This document shows positions 11,452-25,124 of a stretch of DNA of 64,000 bases, one piece after another (within the stretch, counting starts at the first letter, position 1; every line of letters begins with the position of its first letter). The stretch spans positions 248,001-312,000 of the forward strand of contig CAJQUW010006378.1 of the NCBI GenBank assembly GCA_907163375.1. Direction: 5' to 3'. Origin of the DNA: Prostheceraeus crozeri (taxonomy: Eukaryota > Platyhelminthes > Polycladida > Euryleptidae). A model generated the notes under the pieces. The model had not been told where the DNA came from and ran no database searches. It saw only the letters and a program-made list of their open reading frames with translations. The position numbers were made by a program, and so were the translations under genes.

Positions 11452-12459
11452 TTAATACCTTGTATGGCTGCCATTCGCCAAAAGTAAAGCCCGAACTCTT
11501 CTGGTTTCACTGGCAGCCAAGTTGTGGAGCAATGATTCTGGAAGTCCGTCCCATTCCTCAATTAGAAGAGCTCTCAGTTCCTCCAAATTCATGGGATTCC
11601 TCCGGGCAACTCTTGTTTTCAGTATATCCCATAAATTCTCAATGTGATTCAAGTCAGGGGATTTACTGGACCAACGTAAAGTTCGAATACCCATGCCATC
11701 CTTGAAATCCTTGACAACACGGCATCGATGTGGCGTTGCATTGTCATCCATCAACAACCAGTTGCTGGATTCTCACAGGGATTGGTGGGAAAACGGCAAA
11801 AGGTGATTCTGCAAAATGTCCTATAGACCGTTCCAGTCACATTCTTGCAAATTACTAGATTTTGTCCTCCCACTGTAATTAAATCCTGCCCAAACCATGA
11901 TGCTACCTCCACCGGCTGTTAAGGTCTCGGTTACATTCTCTTTTAACCACTCCTGGTTGGGTTCTCGCCACACACGTATCCTATTGTCAGTTCGCATGAG
12001 CTTGAACCGACTTTCATCCGTCCAAATAACTCTTCGGCACTGTCTTTCCCGCCAGTGGCTATGCGCCATGGGCCATCGCATTCGATTGGAAACATGCGAT
12101 GTTGTGAGACGTGGCCTTTTTCTAGGTCTCCTTGATCTTAGTTTCGCTTCTGCCAGCCGGCGTCGAACAGTGTAAACAGATGAAACAGGGCCAGGGACTT
12201 GGTGTCTAAGAACAGTGGCTGGCATGAATCTGTTTAAACGCGCTGAGCGAACTAGAGCTGAATCAGTTCGTCTCGAGGTACACCTGGGGCGGCCATTGCC
12301 CTTTCGATGAGCCGTTGACCCATATTGTCGATATTTCTTTATAATCTTTGATACACTCCCCTTTCCCTTTCCAAATTCCAATCGGATAACCCGCAAGCTT
12401 GCACCTGCCTTCCACATCCCTACCATTTGGTTTCTAGCACTGTCACTAATTTGCGGCAT
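11452..12459 (-). pseudogene. Tc1-like transposase, broken
   Basis: DD34E transposase of the Tc1/mariner superfamily, which cuts and pastes DNA at TA sites. The N-terminal 212 residues (12459 down to 11821) include paired-like DNA-binding helices, a GRPR AT-hook-like stretch and the first catalytic Asp in VIWTDESRF. GGGSIMVWAGF follows. The C-terminal 101 residues (11757 to 11452) hold the second Asp in LLMDDNATPH and the Glu in SPDLNHIENLWDIL. Between them I see an apparent one-base insertion near 11860, a one-base loss near 11822 and an in-frame TGA near 11775. All catalytic residues remain. This is a dead copy of moderate age. Confidence 0.9.
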
Positions 12460-12726
12460 TTGGTAGATCTAGATCTCAGCTTGGTGTGCGCTTAATCAAT
12501 CGCTAACAATTCACAAACAATCAACGCGCATTACAATGCATGCATGGTTGTTTCTTACAACATGTCACTATTGCGTAATTTATCAGGCAGCTCTGTGACT
12601 GTTGTCTAGTAACTTAGATATTGTAGAAAGGTCATCATGATTAATTGAATGCTATGAATTGTAAGCAAACAGAGACAATCAAAAAAATACAAAAGTGCTA
12701 GATGAGTTTACACTTAAAACAAAGCT

Positions 12727-12782
12727 CCTATATATGACAAACAGGGCATATATAGGATCAGGTCCGTTTTTTTGATTCAGTG
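12727..12782 (-). repeat. Probable right terminal inverted repeat of the Tc1 element
   Basis: Read outward, the 5' flank ends with a TTTTTTTGATTCAGTG motif followed by TATATA. This matches the CAGTG-type end and TA target of Tc1 elements. Just inside is a perfect 10-bp inverted pair, CCTATATATG (12727-12736) and CATATATAGG (12747-12756). No matching left terminus was found, so the left end is probably truncated. Confidence 0.5.
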
Positions 12783-12789
12783 TATATAT

Positions 12790-14570
12790 GCGCCGGATTT
12801 AGATGGTTGATTAACCTCTATGGATGGCGGTAGTTGGTGCACAGTCGTTCAAGAGATTCAATCCAACCGTCTGGAGCAACCGACAAAGCATTTCGATGAA
12901 GTCATGATCTGGAAGTTCTCCTTCTGGTTAGAAGTTGGTCCTCAAGTAAGAATAATGTGTGTCAGAACAAGTGTCACAGGATCGTTCGGATACAAGCGCT
13001 GACAGCATGGCCAATTTAGAGGACGAATCCGGCGTGGACTGAAGCTCCATTGTTTTTAAAAATGATAGCACAGCCACTCATAGTCCAAAAGGAGAAGATA
13101 TTATGCCTTACAATGTTTAATGAGCTTTTAAGCTTTCAGCATAATTAATTCTTCTGCAAAAAAACATTCATCCACGACCAGAGATTCCGTATATTGCAGT
13201 GGTAATTGATTTCCTCAGATGTAAACCTTATCAATGAACTCTGGATGTTCTTGTGAGCGATGATAATGCTCTCTATCCACATCAACGAGAAGAAGGAGTG
13301 TCGTCAGACTAATGGGGTTCTGCCATTATGAACCGAATGTACAGCGGTCGATGGAATCAATGCCGGGCCTATGTGAAGCAATAAAGCGTACAAGAGAAGA
13401 TGTGACCAAATATCAAAAGATCTTCGTGCATCTTTGTCATTTTAGTTCAAGGTTGTAAAAAAGCACGAAGCGCGAGTTTAATCGAGAGTGGTGTAACCGA
13501 ATTGTCGCCACAGTTTTCATCCAAATTGACATCACTTCCTCGATGTATGAGTTGTATGAATAATAGTTACGGACCGCCTGACCAATGATTTCTGAAACCG
13601 TTTCTAAACTATCGACCGGCAGAATTTCATCCGTCTAAGTGGTTAGTCGGTTTGTCATAGACTCATAACGCTCAATTTCTACCTAAGATTGTTGCATTCA
13701 GACAGAAATCCATGTCTTAGGCAGGAAGCATTCTCTGTCAACTTACCCGAATGTTCTCTATCTCTCTCATCCTTTTATTTTAAGGATTTTTTTGCAAGTG
13801 CACAATTTTGAAAGAGGTCATACTTCAATCATGTGCGGAAAAAATCAAAGCATAAAATAGATCTCAGAAGGCAAAATTGATTAAAAAATAGGTAGATAAT
13901 AAACAATAAGTACAGTAACAGTAATAAGTATAGGAATATGTTTCAATTTTACAACTGCACATTTATGGATTTACAACTGCAAAATTATGAAGTACAACTA
14001 CACAAATTGGTTGCAGCTGCACATTAAAATATGGTTTGATCTCTCTGTTGTGTTGTCTATTCTTTTCTGTAGATAGCTTTATCATTAACTTTCAGTTACT
14101 GTTGCTATGATGGAGAGAATGGACTTAGAACTATGACATAAAATAATCAACTAGAGCACGTCTTTAAATGTTTTCTCTTTAGACATCGCAGTCCAAGAGC
14201 TTTTTTGTTTGGATATCTGCAGTTTTGACGGATCTTCTAATCTTTGAGATGTGCATTTTTTCCGTCATGCATTAGGGAACAAAGTTAAAAGACTTCAATG
14301 TTTGAAACTCACTCATTTTTGGATCTTATTGTTGAATTGTTAAGGTAAGGTTCCTGAAATGATATAGAAATCGGTTCAATGTGCTGCATCACACTTGCAA
14401 AGAAGTCGCACTTTGTCATACAGTCCGTTTCATAAATAGTTAGAAATTAGTTAAAGCAGCAACATTTTATAGTAAAAAGTAAGTTTTAACTATAATTGAA
14501 TGAATTTGCTTCCTATATCATATTAAATATTTTTCTTTGTTATATGTTGGCCCAGTAAGGGCCTAGTTAA
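12790..14570. other. Intergenic DNA, nothing recognised
   Basis: No supported gene. A 60-codon frame at 12820-13002 runs into a CAAGTAAG donor-like sequence but has no recognisable content. Confidence 0.4.
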
Positions 14571-16577
14571 GGTGCTCCAATAGCCGGCTCAGATCATGCT
14601 ACTGTTCTTGCTAAGACAAAAGTATTGGTGAAGCAGCGTGTGGTGAAGAAACATATCTTCTATGACTTACGCTTGTCGAACATTCTTGCATTTGAAAGAT
14701 CTTTCCTTGACAATGACTTTTCACGCTTGTATGCTCCGAATGATATCGACACCAAATGTGATATTTTTTATGGATTCATGTATGATGCACTGAAGTTAAT
14801 TCCGCAAACAACAGTCTATTTGACTGACAATGATGCTCCATGGATCTCACCTCTTTTAAAGATCCTGATAAACCGCCGATGGGAGGCTTATCGTGCTCGA
14901 AACTGGCCGTTGTTCAATGGTTTGAAAGTCAAGGTAAAACAAGAAATTCTGAAGGCCAAGCAGTACTACTTTCGCTCTAAATGCTCGGATTCCGCAAGGG
15001 GTCTATGGTCATTCGTCAACATGGAGAGGGGAAAATCTGGAAGAGATCTCAGTGATTGGCTCAAAAACTCCAGTAATCCATCCGAGGTGCTCAATACGAT
15101 CAATGACTATTACTGTAGCATTGCCAACAACTCCAGTTTTGACTTCGTCGACGGGTCTCCAGACGACTGCTGGTTACCTGAGTTAAGTGTTGAGGGCATC
15201 TGGAGCATTCTTTCACGACTCCCACCAAAGGCAACTGGAAGTGATTCTGTGCCTACTGCAGTTTACAAGAAGTGCTCTCTGGTCCTCGCTGAGCCGATCC
15301 ATCACCTCATCAGTGAATGTCTGCACCAAAGACGTTTTCCACTGATCTGGAAAATTGGTGACATAATCGCGATCCCCAAAGCCTCAGAGAATGTAATAGA
15401 AAAATCCAGACCGATTAGCCTCTCGCCAATTCCAGCCAAGATTGCCGAGCGTGTCATCCTATCAAGCATCCGTCCCCAGCTAACAGCTCACCTTGGTGTT
15501 AATCAATACGGGATTAGGAAGAAATCATCAACAACTCAGGCTGTCATCTATGCTCACGATGTCCTAACCAGATTTGCCGATGACCCACAGACGGGAGCCG
15601 CTATTCTGATCAGCTTTGACCTCTCCAAGGCCTTTGACAGAGTTTGTCACTCAAAGCTGCTTTCCAAGGCCAGTCAGATGAATCTTCCTGCGGGATTTCT
15701 GTTGTTATTGAAGAGCTACTTATCGGACAGGCAACAGAGAGAACGCATTGATGGACAGAAGAGTGAATTGATGAAGGTCACAGGAGGAGTGCCACAGGGG
15801 TCCCTCCTAGGACCTTATTTGTTCGGCATTTATATTTCATCGCTTCAGACTATTTTCCCCTCGAACCACATAATCAAGTATGTTGACGACATTTGTTTCT
15901 TATCAAGAGTCCGAAAGTCCAGCATTCCAAAGGATCTTGCTGAGATCGAAAGTGATCTTGACAATATTTCAGATTGGGTTGCGTCAAATGAATTGACCTT
16001 GAATACGGAGAAAACCACTGGTCTAGTGAATTACCGCGGTGGATGCAAGAGCATTTGCAGTATCGAAGGTGCCATCCCAACTATCAAGTTCCAAGACAGC
16101 ATTCGGTTTCTTGGGGTTCATTTGGATGCGAACCTTGGATGGAGAGGCCATGTAAAGTTCATCGAGAAAAAGTGTGCTCAACGCATGTACATTCTGAGGC
16201 GGGTCAGATCTGTCACTAGTATTGATGACTTCACTACCATTTATCAAGCATTGGTTCGGTCGCTGATAGAGTACTGCTGCCCAGCGTTTGTGGGAATCTC
16301 CTCAACAGACTCAAACCGACTGGAGAAGATTCAGAGGCGCTGTCTGAAAATCAAATCGCGTGATCTGAAGCTGGATGACATTGAAGCTAGAAGATGGTCG
16401 CAAGCTGTCAACACCTTCAACAGCCTGGAAAGATTAGAGACTTCCATCAGAGAATTGTTCCCCAGTTATTTACCAAGTGGGCGTCTCGCCGTACCATTCT
16501 GTAGAACTTTGCGTCGTCAAAATTCTTTTGTTCCACGCATTTGTAGCACCCTTTCAAGGTCATCTACGAGACACTAA
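14571..16577 (+). pseudogene. LINE ORF2 with intact reverse transcriptase, 5'-truncated
   Basis: A frame open for about 668 codons with no internal stop. It begins inside the last strand of an APE-type endonuclease (APIAGSDHATVL, with the conserved SDH), so the endonuclease is almost wholly lost. The reverse transcriptase shows motif A FDLSKAFDR (Asp at 15618), GGVPQGSLLGPYLFG (from 15783) and YVDD (15879-15890). A thumb region follows (RFLGVHLDANLGWRGHV, about 16107-16157), then IYQALVRSLIEYCCPAF. This belongs to the CR1/L2/Jockey-like group. The long open frame suggests a fairly young insertion. A TTG at 14625 is not a true start. Confidence 0.9.
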
Positions 16578-16745
16578 ATGCACGTGACTATTAGTTTTAT
16601 ACTTGCTTTTGTACGCGTATACGAATGTGTTCTTAGTTTCGACTAAACAAAACTGTCATTCTGCTACTTTTATCTGTGTATTTTATTTCTGATTTTTATT
16701 CGACGATACAATATAAACATTTTTCTCTCTCTCTATCTCTCTCTA
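16578..16745 (+). other. LINE 3' untranslated region and CT-rich tail
   Basis: Follows the TAA of the reverse transcriptase and ends in a (CT)n tract with one interruption at 16724-16745. This may be the element's simple-repeat tail or a neighbouring microsatellite. No flanking duplication was verified. Confidence 0.5.
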
Positions 16746-16869
16746 GTCCTTAAAAGGAATGATGGGTGCGTTCCCTAGTAGCCAGATTCATCTCCTCTAT
16801 GTTTTATTACCTTTCGCATGCGATTAGGCATACTGCTGATTAAAATTTCTGATCATCTGTTGATCAATC

Positions 16870-17760
16870 TGATTCCACTACTGCATCACTAAAGATTCCA
16901 ACCGATTCAAATCATTGCCAGGACAAATTCGTCGACAAACTCGCCGTTTCAAGATAGACCAGACATCCTCAAGTCAGGGGACCTTGCTGGCCAGTCTAAG
17001 GTTCGTATTCCTGCCTGTCTTTTATGCAATTGAGTTGCACTGGCACGATGGCATGGAGTATTGTCATCCATGAGAATCCAATCAGATGATGGATCACCTA
17101 AACTGAATGTTAAAGGATAAGTAAACATGTTCTTCGAGCACTCGAACTTAGCGCTCGGAGTTCATGTCTTCCCTCATAACATGCAGTGAACTCCGACCAT
17201 CACTCCAAATGGCTCCCCAGATGAGTAATTTCATGCAATTGTCCTGACTCCTCGATGTAAAAAAACGATCAGGAATGTCTTGTGCAGACTTCAGCCAAAG
17301 CATAGACGTCCATCTTTGAATTTTAATCGGACAGCTGCCTCATCCGACCAAACAGCACGTGACCACTGATTCCTCCAGTGGAAACGTTTCATTGACCACC
17401 TTAGTCTCAGTTTCTTGTGTAGCTCGGACAGATTCAGCTTCGATGGTCTCTTACGACTGGATTTGTTCAACTTCTTAAGTCGTCTCCAAACAGCTGTCCT
17501 GGAAAGATTTGAACCTAATGAAAACGCGGATAAAGAGGTAGAGGGATCACTATCAACCACACTGGTGATGTAGCGATTTGACCAGCGAGAAGTCAGCCTT
17601 GGTCGACCATAAGACCCTCCATCCGCTGACAGCCTCTTCGCAAACAAAAGTAAATAGTACTTTTGGGGACCCTTCATTGTTGCGACACAGTGGCAACCGG
17701 CCGGCCACTTCGGATCAAAGCCTCAACTTGTCCCCTAAGATAGTCTTTCTGGTAAGCTTT
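16870..17760 (-). pseudogene. Second Tc1-like transposase, heavily decayed
   Basis: A different Tc1 lineage from the copy at 11452-12459, in the same orientation. An open stretch at 17677-17291 contains SYGRPRLTSRWSNRYI and the first catalytic Asp in AVWSDEAAVRLKF. Upstream, degraded frames still read RGQVEALIRSGRP, an N-terminal helix-turn-helix region. Downstream, near 17085-16960, are WILMDDNTPCHR and LDWPARSPDL, the second Asp and the region before the Glu. Several frameshifts separate these pieces. Terminal repeats were not found. Confidence 0.8.
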
Positions 17761-18937
17761 CAGTACAGCAGTTCGCATGTCTCTGAGAGACACAAAACAA
17801 ATGAAATGAATGAATTCGATGTCCTTCGATTACACAGCCTTGTTCTCCTCTGTCTAGAAATGTGTGACCTGTCAGTTATGTATGCGTGAGAGTGATGAGT
17901 CACGCTTTCTGATTGGCGATGAAAATGAGAATTGAATTCCAAACAATTTGCAAAAGATTGAAGCATTATTTAGTCTACTGAGTGCTATATTTAGAGTATA
18001 GTCGGGAAATTTTCAAAGGAGCAATTTCAAAACATGAGCTTTCTAAACATGTAAAGTTTGCTGAATTTAGAAACGATTTTCTATACGTAATTAGCGTCAA
18101 CCCATTTCAATTCTCTATGAAACAATCTTTTGTCATTTTCACAACTGTAGGTGCTGGTGAATTAGAACACGCTGGGCTGTGACTTCATAGACCGTTACTG
18201 TGCGACAAGTGGACGCTACTACGCGACAAGACATATTGTACTTGTCGAAATCAATGGAAAAAATAAATGGAAAAACTAATAAGATTTACATACAATGCAT
18301 ACAATCATCAGCCGAATTTTAATAGAACAGGTCATGCAGTCATGCTTAAGCGATGAAGCTATGAAATGCATTTCTATCACCTTGTCAAATGAAATGCACG
18401 GTCAAGATTTATATAGCAAGTACTTCTTGCGATGTCTGCACTTTGATACAAGTTCACTGCGCATGTCTTATTCTACACACTTGTTGGGTTGGAAGATTTT
18501 CTTCATGGAATGTGCTGTTTAGAAGGTTGCCCTTTTTGTGGTCCAAGATGAGAGACTTCTCACTGATGCGCAAGTCACATATCTTGCTTACCGAATTTAA
18601 TTGTTAGCAGAATTTCATGCTATTCCATCTTATTATTGGATTTCCACCACTTTCCTATATTCTCCAGACTTCTTTTGATTTTTATTTATGTATTTAATAT
18701 GGTTGAAGGATTTTTTATAGTTTGCACAACGTAATTCAAAATGCTCCTTCACAGATACCAAAATACACCTTTCCTTGCTCTTTTGATCTTTTGTCACTTA
18801 TGCAGACTACATAGACGATATTGGTAGAGAGGCATTTTCTAGTCATTGGGAACTTTCCTTTCTTTTGACATTTGCATTCTTTACTTATATAAATATAGCT
18901 CTACCGCCTATATTTTTCATCAGATCGTTGCGTATAA
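17761..18937. other. Intergenic DNA, nothing recognised
   Basis: Only short frames without family features. Confidence 0.45.
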
Positions 18938-19201
18938 CCAACGTCAAACAATTCAGCCACAAATGGATCTTCCCATGTAGTTTCTCTTGCTAACATTCGC
19001 TCAATTGTTGAAGAATATGGAAGAGAAACCATTTTATTAACACAGGCTGTGAAGGCAGAGTTAAAGCTTTTGCGAAATAACTTCTTAAACTCTCGAATGG
19101 ATGTCGTAGAGGACTTCTTGACAGTTTGTCGAGATGTTCAAGAAAGGGAAAGGAAGGGAAGGAGATTATTGAACGAAGTTCTACACTTTCTGACAGTGTG
19201 A
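18938..19201 (+). CDS. Candidate exon of unknown function (no ATG)
   Basis: An 87-codon frame runs open from after a TAA at 18935-18937 to a TGA at 19199-19201, with no initiator methionine at its start. The product is charged and probably helical, for example SIVEEYGRETILLTQAVKAE followed by a basic QERERKGRRLLNEV segment. A pyrimidine-rich TTTTTCATCAG near 18912-18922 could act as a splice acceptor, although it lies just before the in-frame TAA. This could be a terminal exon of a host gene or a chance frame. No family is recognised. Confidence 0.25.
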   Translation, partial: PTSNNSATNGSSHVVSLANIRSIVEEYGRETILLTQAVKAELKLLRNNFLNSRMDVVEDFLTVCRDVQERERKGRRLLNEVLHFLTV

Positions 19202-21985
19202 TAAATGATGCATTCTTGAAAGCCTATCTCTAATTTCCAATGTCCTCATTTACCTCTAATACTTAAGTACCAGGTTTTGAATGTTTGCTCTTTTTAACAA
19301 GTTGTTTCAAGAACTTGCTTCGCAAGATTCCGTATTTAAAATTACGTGTTCTGGTGTGTTGTAAACTCTGAAACTACGACAAGACATCAGAAGAGCAATT
19401 AGTGCAAGTTAAAAACGCAACTTTACATGTATAGGCTACTGCTTCAAAGTGAAGCAAATACTTAAAAATGATTTGAAGAGCAATAAAATGCTAGTCACAT
19501 CATCCGACTTGACATCACCAAACGGTTAACATTTGAGCTAAGAAGAAATTTTAGAATTTTCTTTTACTTTACAGCTCTATACAGCAGTGATGCATTTCCA
19601 CAAGAGCTGTTTGGAAAGACATGGGAATAACATAGTGATCGCATATGTAGATCATAATACGATTTTCAATAGTTATATTTCAATGGTGCGGTAAATTTAG
19701 GAGAAATATACTTCAGACTTTTCAGACTCTCATCTCAATCATGACATCCTTTATGGAAGTCAACAAATATCATGGTGCCAGAGTGCTTTAGCCTTCATTT
19801 TATCCTACTACACCCATTCATTGTTATCTTTCATCTTCTGCCGCTGATAATAATATAATTGCATTCCACATGTATCTATGTTTGTTCCCATCAGTCTGGC
19901 AATTAAATTTTTGATGATTCGAGTTTTAAGAGGGAGAAATATGATAGAAATTCCTCATATTAATTGCAACATTGCCAGTCATTTGATCAGGTCATGTCAT
20001 GGTCAGTAATATGAAAATTTGACAATTAAAGTGAACTAATTAGATGAACTAAACAGCGCAGGTTTGCGTCAATTGTCACCGTCAATTGTAATTAGACAAT
20101 GAACTTTGACGAACAGAAACAATTTCAGCGTTAACAAGCTTAACAAAAATGGGAAAGAAACGCATCTACTGTGAGGCATTTACGAATACATATTGTCCTG
20201 AAGTACGGAGATTCTAAAATCATTGCTGCAACAAACAAGGTTCCAAAAAACAAGAGCAAATTGATTGTCATGCGTACATATATTAAGAATGTGTTCTGCA
20301 GATAGACATGACAGATAATTGACCGTGACACCTGAATAGGGTTTCTTCCAATCAACATGAATTTTCGCTCAGCACATTTAAGTCTTAAATTTTCTTAGCT
20401 GACCAGATGAAGTCTTTGAGACTATGTTCGTCTTTACATGAACTCGTATGTAGATCTACAAAAATATGTCTGTCTCCATTGATTAAGATAACACATCTAG
20501 TAGATCTAGTCCGCAACATAGAGTAAGCATGTTAGGTAGTAACTCCGCATTTATTAAATCCACAATGTGTATATACTTTCGATTTTATTGAATGAACTCG
20601 AGGCGAATACAATTTGGGTATCGCTACCAAATGTGAGATATGCAAATTTTTGCAGTTTTGAAGAAATTACCACGGAATTGAATGATCATTGTAGTAATGC
20701 ACACGGAATGATTGTATTTCACAGATTCTCAGTATCATAACAGCCTTGGAGATTTAATGTTTGCTAAATTAGCAATTCGATAGGTTCCTATTACTTTCAT
20801 GCTCAACCTCAAGAATATTTTCTCAATCATGATCATATCACAGGCAACCTGCCACTTGCAGAGCAAGATCACATAATCAAAGACAATGATTTCAATTAAC
20901 TTTAAAAGATGTACATGGGTCCACATCACTATTCAGATTCAAGAAATAAAACATGAATATAGTGAATCATAAAATCAAGCCGGTGAAAATTGAATTAAAA
21001 ACTTAAAATTCAAGACAAGAAGGCAAAATCAGATCTCGACTTTTCATGAAGACTTCCATTACAATGCGGTTCATGAAATTCCCTTAATAATCAGCTTAAT
21101 TTCCGCTTAGCAAGGATGGTTATTAGCAAATATTCATTACTTTTGATATAAACTTGTTTCACACTACTTTATATGTGACGTCATATCGGTAGAATAGAAA
21201 TTTGCAAAATTTTGACTTTCTAAACCTGCTCAATTAAATTTTTGGACCACCGGAACGCAATCTCCACAAAAAACTGAATCTTTTCATACGAAAATTTTCA
21301 CTGTATGCAGATACTTTTTTGAGTCGACACTCTACCTACATATCCCTACTCTATGGTCAGCAATATCTTTGATTTGGAAAATATTATTTATTTTACCCAA
21401 TATTCGCCGTAAAACGCACAGGAAAATAGCGACAAATTATGTAGCATGTTTATAGTTTACCAAAGTGAGAAAGGTAAATTTAATGAAAATTAAACTTTCT
21501 TGAAAATTAATCAGAAAAATTGTGGGCGCTACATCTTTTGGATTTTTTAAATCAAGTGTCAGCATTTTGTAAATCAATCGTCATTCATTTTCAGAATGTA
21601 ACATAGGTGCCTACTGCCTCTCTATTTTGCATCTTCGGATTTTTGGTGATGAAACCCCAAGATAGCCTGTTCAATTTAACTATTTCACACTAAGCAAATG
21701 TAAAGAAATAACAATTCATGGAAAACGACTAGGTTATGCTGCATGTTCATGAAATATAATGGGATTCAATTCAAAAGTAGACAAAATCGCATTACATCAA
21801 ATTTTCATATTGAATACTTCACAATTGTGTGAACAACAAAGCATTTATGAAGCTTATTATTACTATCATTCACGATATAATCTTCCCTTTAAATATGCTG
21901 TCGATACAACACGTTGCTCAATATTTAGGCTGCGTAATGATTACATTCACCAGCAGTGTCATAAATATTTCCTTGAAAGGTGTGT
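19202..21985. other. Intergenic DNA, nothing recognised
   Basis: AT-rich sequence without supported genes or clear repeats. Confidence 0.45.
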
Positions 21986-22188
21986 TTAACCCGCAGTCCT
22001 CTTCTTACTTAGCAAATTTTGACGCGAAGATTTCGCGTTAACATGGCGAAGTAAAAATCGAAAAAAATTGTCAAAATGATTTTCATGGTTACACTCACTA
22101 CATCGTTAAAAGGTCCGCAAGTTATGCTTGATTTTTTTCGAAAAAACTTTGTTTTTGTACATAAATGATTCTGGCATTGAAGGGTTAA
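21986..22188. mobile_element. Possible small piggyBac-like MITE
   Basis: The segment begins TTAACCC and ends GGGTTAA, the arrangement of piggyBac-family ends within a TTAA duplication, at a total of 203 bp. Beyond the first three bases the ends match poorly (CCCGCAGTCC against CCCTTCAATG), so this could be chance. Confidence 0.2.
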
Positions 22189-25120
22189 GACTTTAGAAAC
22201 CCAATTAAATGTAAAGCTTCTGTAGTCAGTTGTTATTCTCAAACAATTGACGCTCTGTTCCAGAGATCATTTCAATTCTAAATGGTCGAAAAATGCTAGC
22301 GCATGCGACTTTTTTGAGAGATAGAAATCTGAAAACTGTTCACTTTGGCCAACTACGATCTTTGGTTGAGTATTGTGGCAGGTCTTCCCTGGATTACATA
22401 CAAAAGCAAGAAAAGTCTTGAATCTCCACAGGAGAGTTTAGAAACTTCTATGTTGCTCTTAGTGCAGCTTTGCCCTCATTCTATCCCCGAAATCACAATC
22501 AGACATTACGACTTTTCACATGTGATCCACATGAAGAAACCACATCGCAAAGAGCTTGCTGTCACTGATGCTAGAGCTGGGAATATATCTTTTTACGATC
22601 TAGATGAACCGGTATAGACGTAAGTGGTCCTTTACTCAACACTTGAGCTCTACAACTTAATTCATTTCATCAACGATAGATATGCATTGGTCGTGATGAA
22701 CAATTTTCATTCTACAAAAGAAGCGCGCAAATTATTGTTATTATTATCACTGGTATTGCCACTCATATTGCATTAAATAATAACAATACATAAATATGTT
22801 TGGATGAATTATATTGGATGACTTTTACAAGTTATTTTCAATAAATGTGTTTCGCCTGCACGTTCACAAAATTATCACCCACCTAGAAATTGTTCCCCCG
22901 CCCTAGCGATCTAACTCATTAAGTTTCAGTATCGCAGACTCTCATGGTAAAGCACAATAGCCATGCCTTCGAGAGTAGAATATATGTCAGAATCACGAGG
23001 GAGGAAGAACGAGACATTTGGGTGTCGTTTACTGTAATCATTCCAAGATTTGAATGCCAATTATTTATAAAGTTATGCGACTAAGGGCTTGTTATGTGTG
23101 AGAAAAACTGAAGAGAATAGGAAATATTTTCATTATAGCAGTGACGAAAATGGAGAAACATACATCTTCCATTTCATCATCAAACATACGAAATTCCATA
23201 CACAGGCAAGGCTCAAGCTTGAAGCATGATCAAATATCTAGTCTCCAATGATTGTCCACTTCCACTAAGCAAACGTCTGTCAATTACATGCTCTCAATAT
23301 TTACAAATTCTACTTCCGCACAAGACATTATTTCCAGCTGGAAATTGTCACATGAGCGGCCAGTAAGTTAGATCGAATTTATCGAATTTGTTTTGACTGC
23401 AATTTCAACGTCTGCTTGACGAGGACATGACGAACAATGTTAGAATCTTATTTGATTCAATCAATCCATTGAATTCATTCTTTCAGAACGAGGCAATTTG
23501 AGATAAGTTATCAATATTAATGTGAAGCTGCGTCGTAGACGAGAATACATCAACTGAGATTTGATGATGATGGTAAATGTTCTTATTTACTATCGTAAAT
23601 CTTTCAAAATCAGTTCATTTTTTATAATTTATCCGAAGTGCTTGCGTCATAAAATCTGTTCCATGATGCATTATAAATATACAGTAAAACAGCATTCACT
23701 CAATAATTTAAATTAACTTGATTAACACATGCACACACACAAACAAACCTCTAAAATCAAATAAACGATAAATTTGAATGTGTGAATTTTTGAATATATG
23801 TATGTAACGTACATGTAGGAGCCACCAAAAAATGCGATTTCTAAAATGGCTGCCTACACTTTTAAGATTAACTTTGCCCTTTCGTCAAATGTTGTGACAA
23901 TTATCAATAAATAGATTTTTTATCGATATCTTAACAACTTTTGATGCATTTTCCATTGATTAAGTTTTTGTATGAAATATGGTACAAGGAAGGTTCATAC
24001 TTCAATCTGCACATAATTACAGAGTAAGCAATCAGCAGCCGCAACCTTTGCACAAATGTAGGTCATAGACACCCACTGCATCATCGCGATCATCGATCTG
24101 CTTCTATAGAGGTGGTAGTAGAGGTGTGCAAAGACGATTCGATGCACACCTCTAGTCGCTATGACATTCAAAACTGTTTAACTTTAGAAGGCAGCTCTGC
24201 AGAGAAACTTCATAATTGTTGACGATAACATATTAAGATGATAGTGAGAAAGAGGGGTTTCCTTGGACTCAATAGCTCAGGAATTGGACCTTTTTCCATA
24301 TGATTGTATAGGAAGAAATGGAACGTACTCAATAACATTCGACGCCAAAGTAAGCGAAAAGCAGAAATAAGAGCAAAATCGGGCGATGGTACATCAAAAC
24401 CCATCAAATGGCCATACTATGAGCAGATGCATTCTCTCGACGATTGGCGATTGTGACAGGCGGAGCAAGACGATATCAATAGCAAATTACTACACCCAGC
24501 AGGTCAATCAATAGAGAAAGTTAATCCTAAAACTACGGAAAGAAGTAATTTATTACCTCAGATACATTCTATCGCATGTAACTCTTAAAGGATAAACAAT
24601 TATGTCTCGTGATGATCGATATTTCCTACATTTTTAGTTTTTTGCTTAATCTGCAGAGTGACATTTTTCAATGTTGGGGTGAGTTTCAACCCCTTTCCGT
24701 TAATAACAGGATAATAGTTTTTAGGAATGAATCAAAGATGATGTCCAAAATAATTTTCATAGAATGACAATTCAGTCGCTCTTTTGTAGAAGTGTACTGT
24801 TCTCGATGACAAAATGTGCTCTTAATTGTATAAGTCTAATTCTTCATCTATTCTCTGACATTTCATGAATGACACTTTGAAGTGACTTGCGCAATCCGAA
24901 GGTATTGGGAATGGCGCAAAACGAGTGATATTAATTTTCATTTCAATTAATCAATTAATCAATTTCATTTTTTTCCTACAGTATCTCTACACTGCTCAGT
25001 CACCTCAGATGTCAAATCTCCCTGTCCCATGACAAGCGAATACACTCTTAAATCGGTTGGATCAATCAGATTTCGAGTTGCCGAGCAAAACAGCTTTGTT
25101 GAGCGTGATAAGTACCTTAC
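22189..25120. other. Intergenic DNA, no supported gene
   Basis: A 90-codon frame at 22345-22617 begins with TTG and has no recognisable domain. A perfect short hairpin, GAGGTGTGCA and TGCACACCTC, surrounds about 24127. Nothing else is recognised. Confidence 0.4.
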
Positions 25121-25124
25121 CGGT

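Noticed and set aside
12820-13002. 60-codon frame ending near a CAAGTAAG donor
   Set aside because: No second exon or known domain could be seen.
21986-22188. piggyBac-like MITE as a firm call
   Set aside because: Only TTAACCC and GGGTTAA agree; the inner end bases do not match, so it is kept at low confidence.
22345-22617. 90-codon frame on +
   Set aside because: Starts at TTG, has no recognisable domain, and faint LINE-like wording appears only in another frame with stops.
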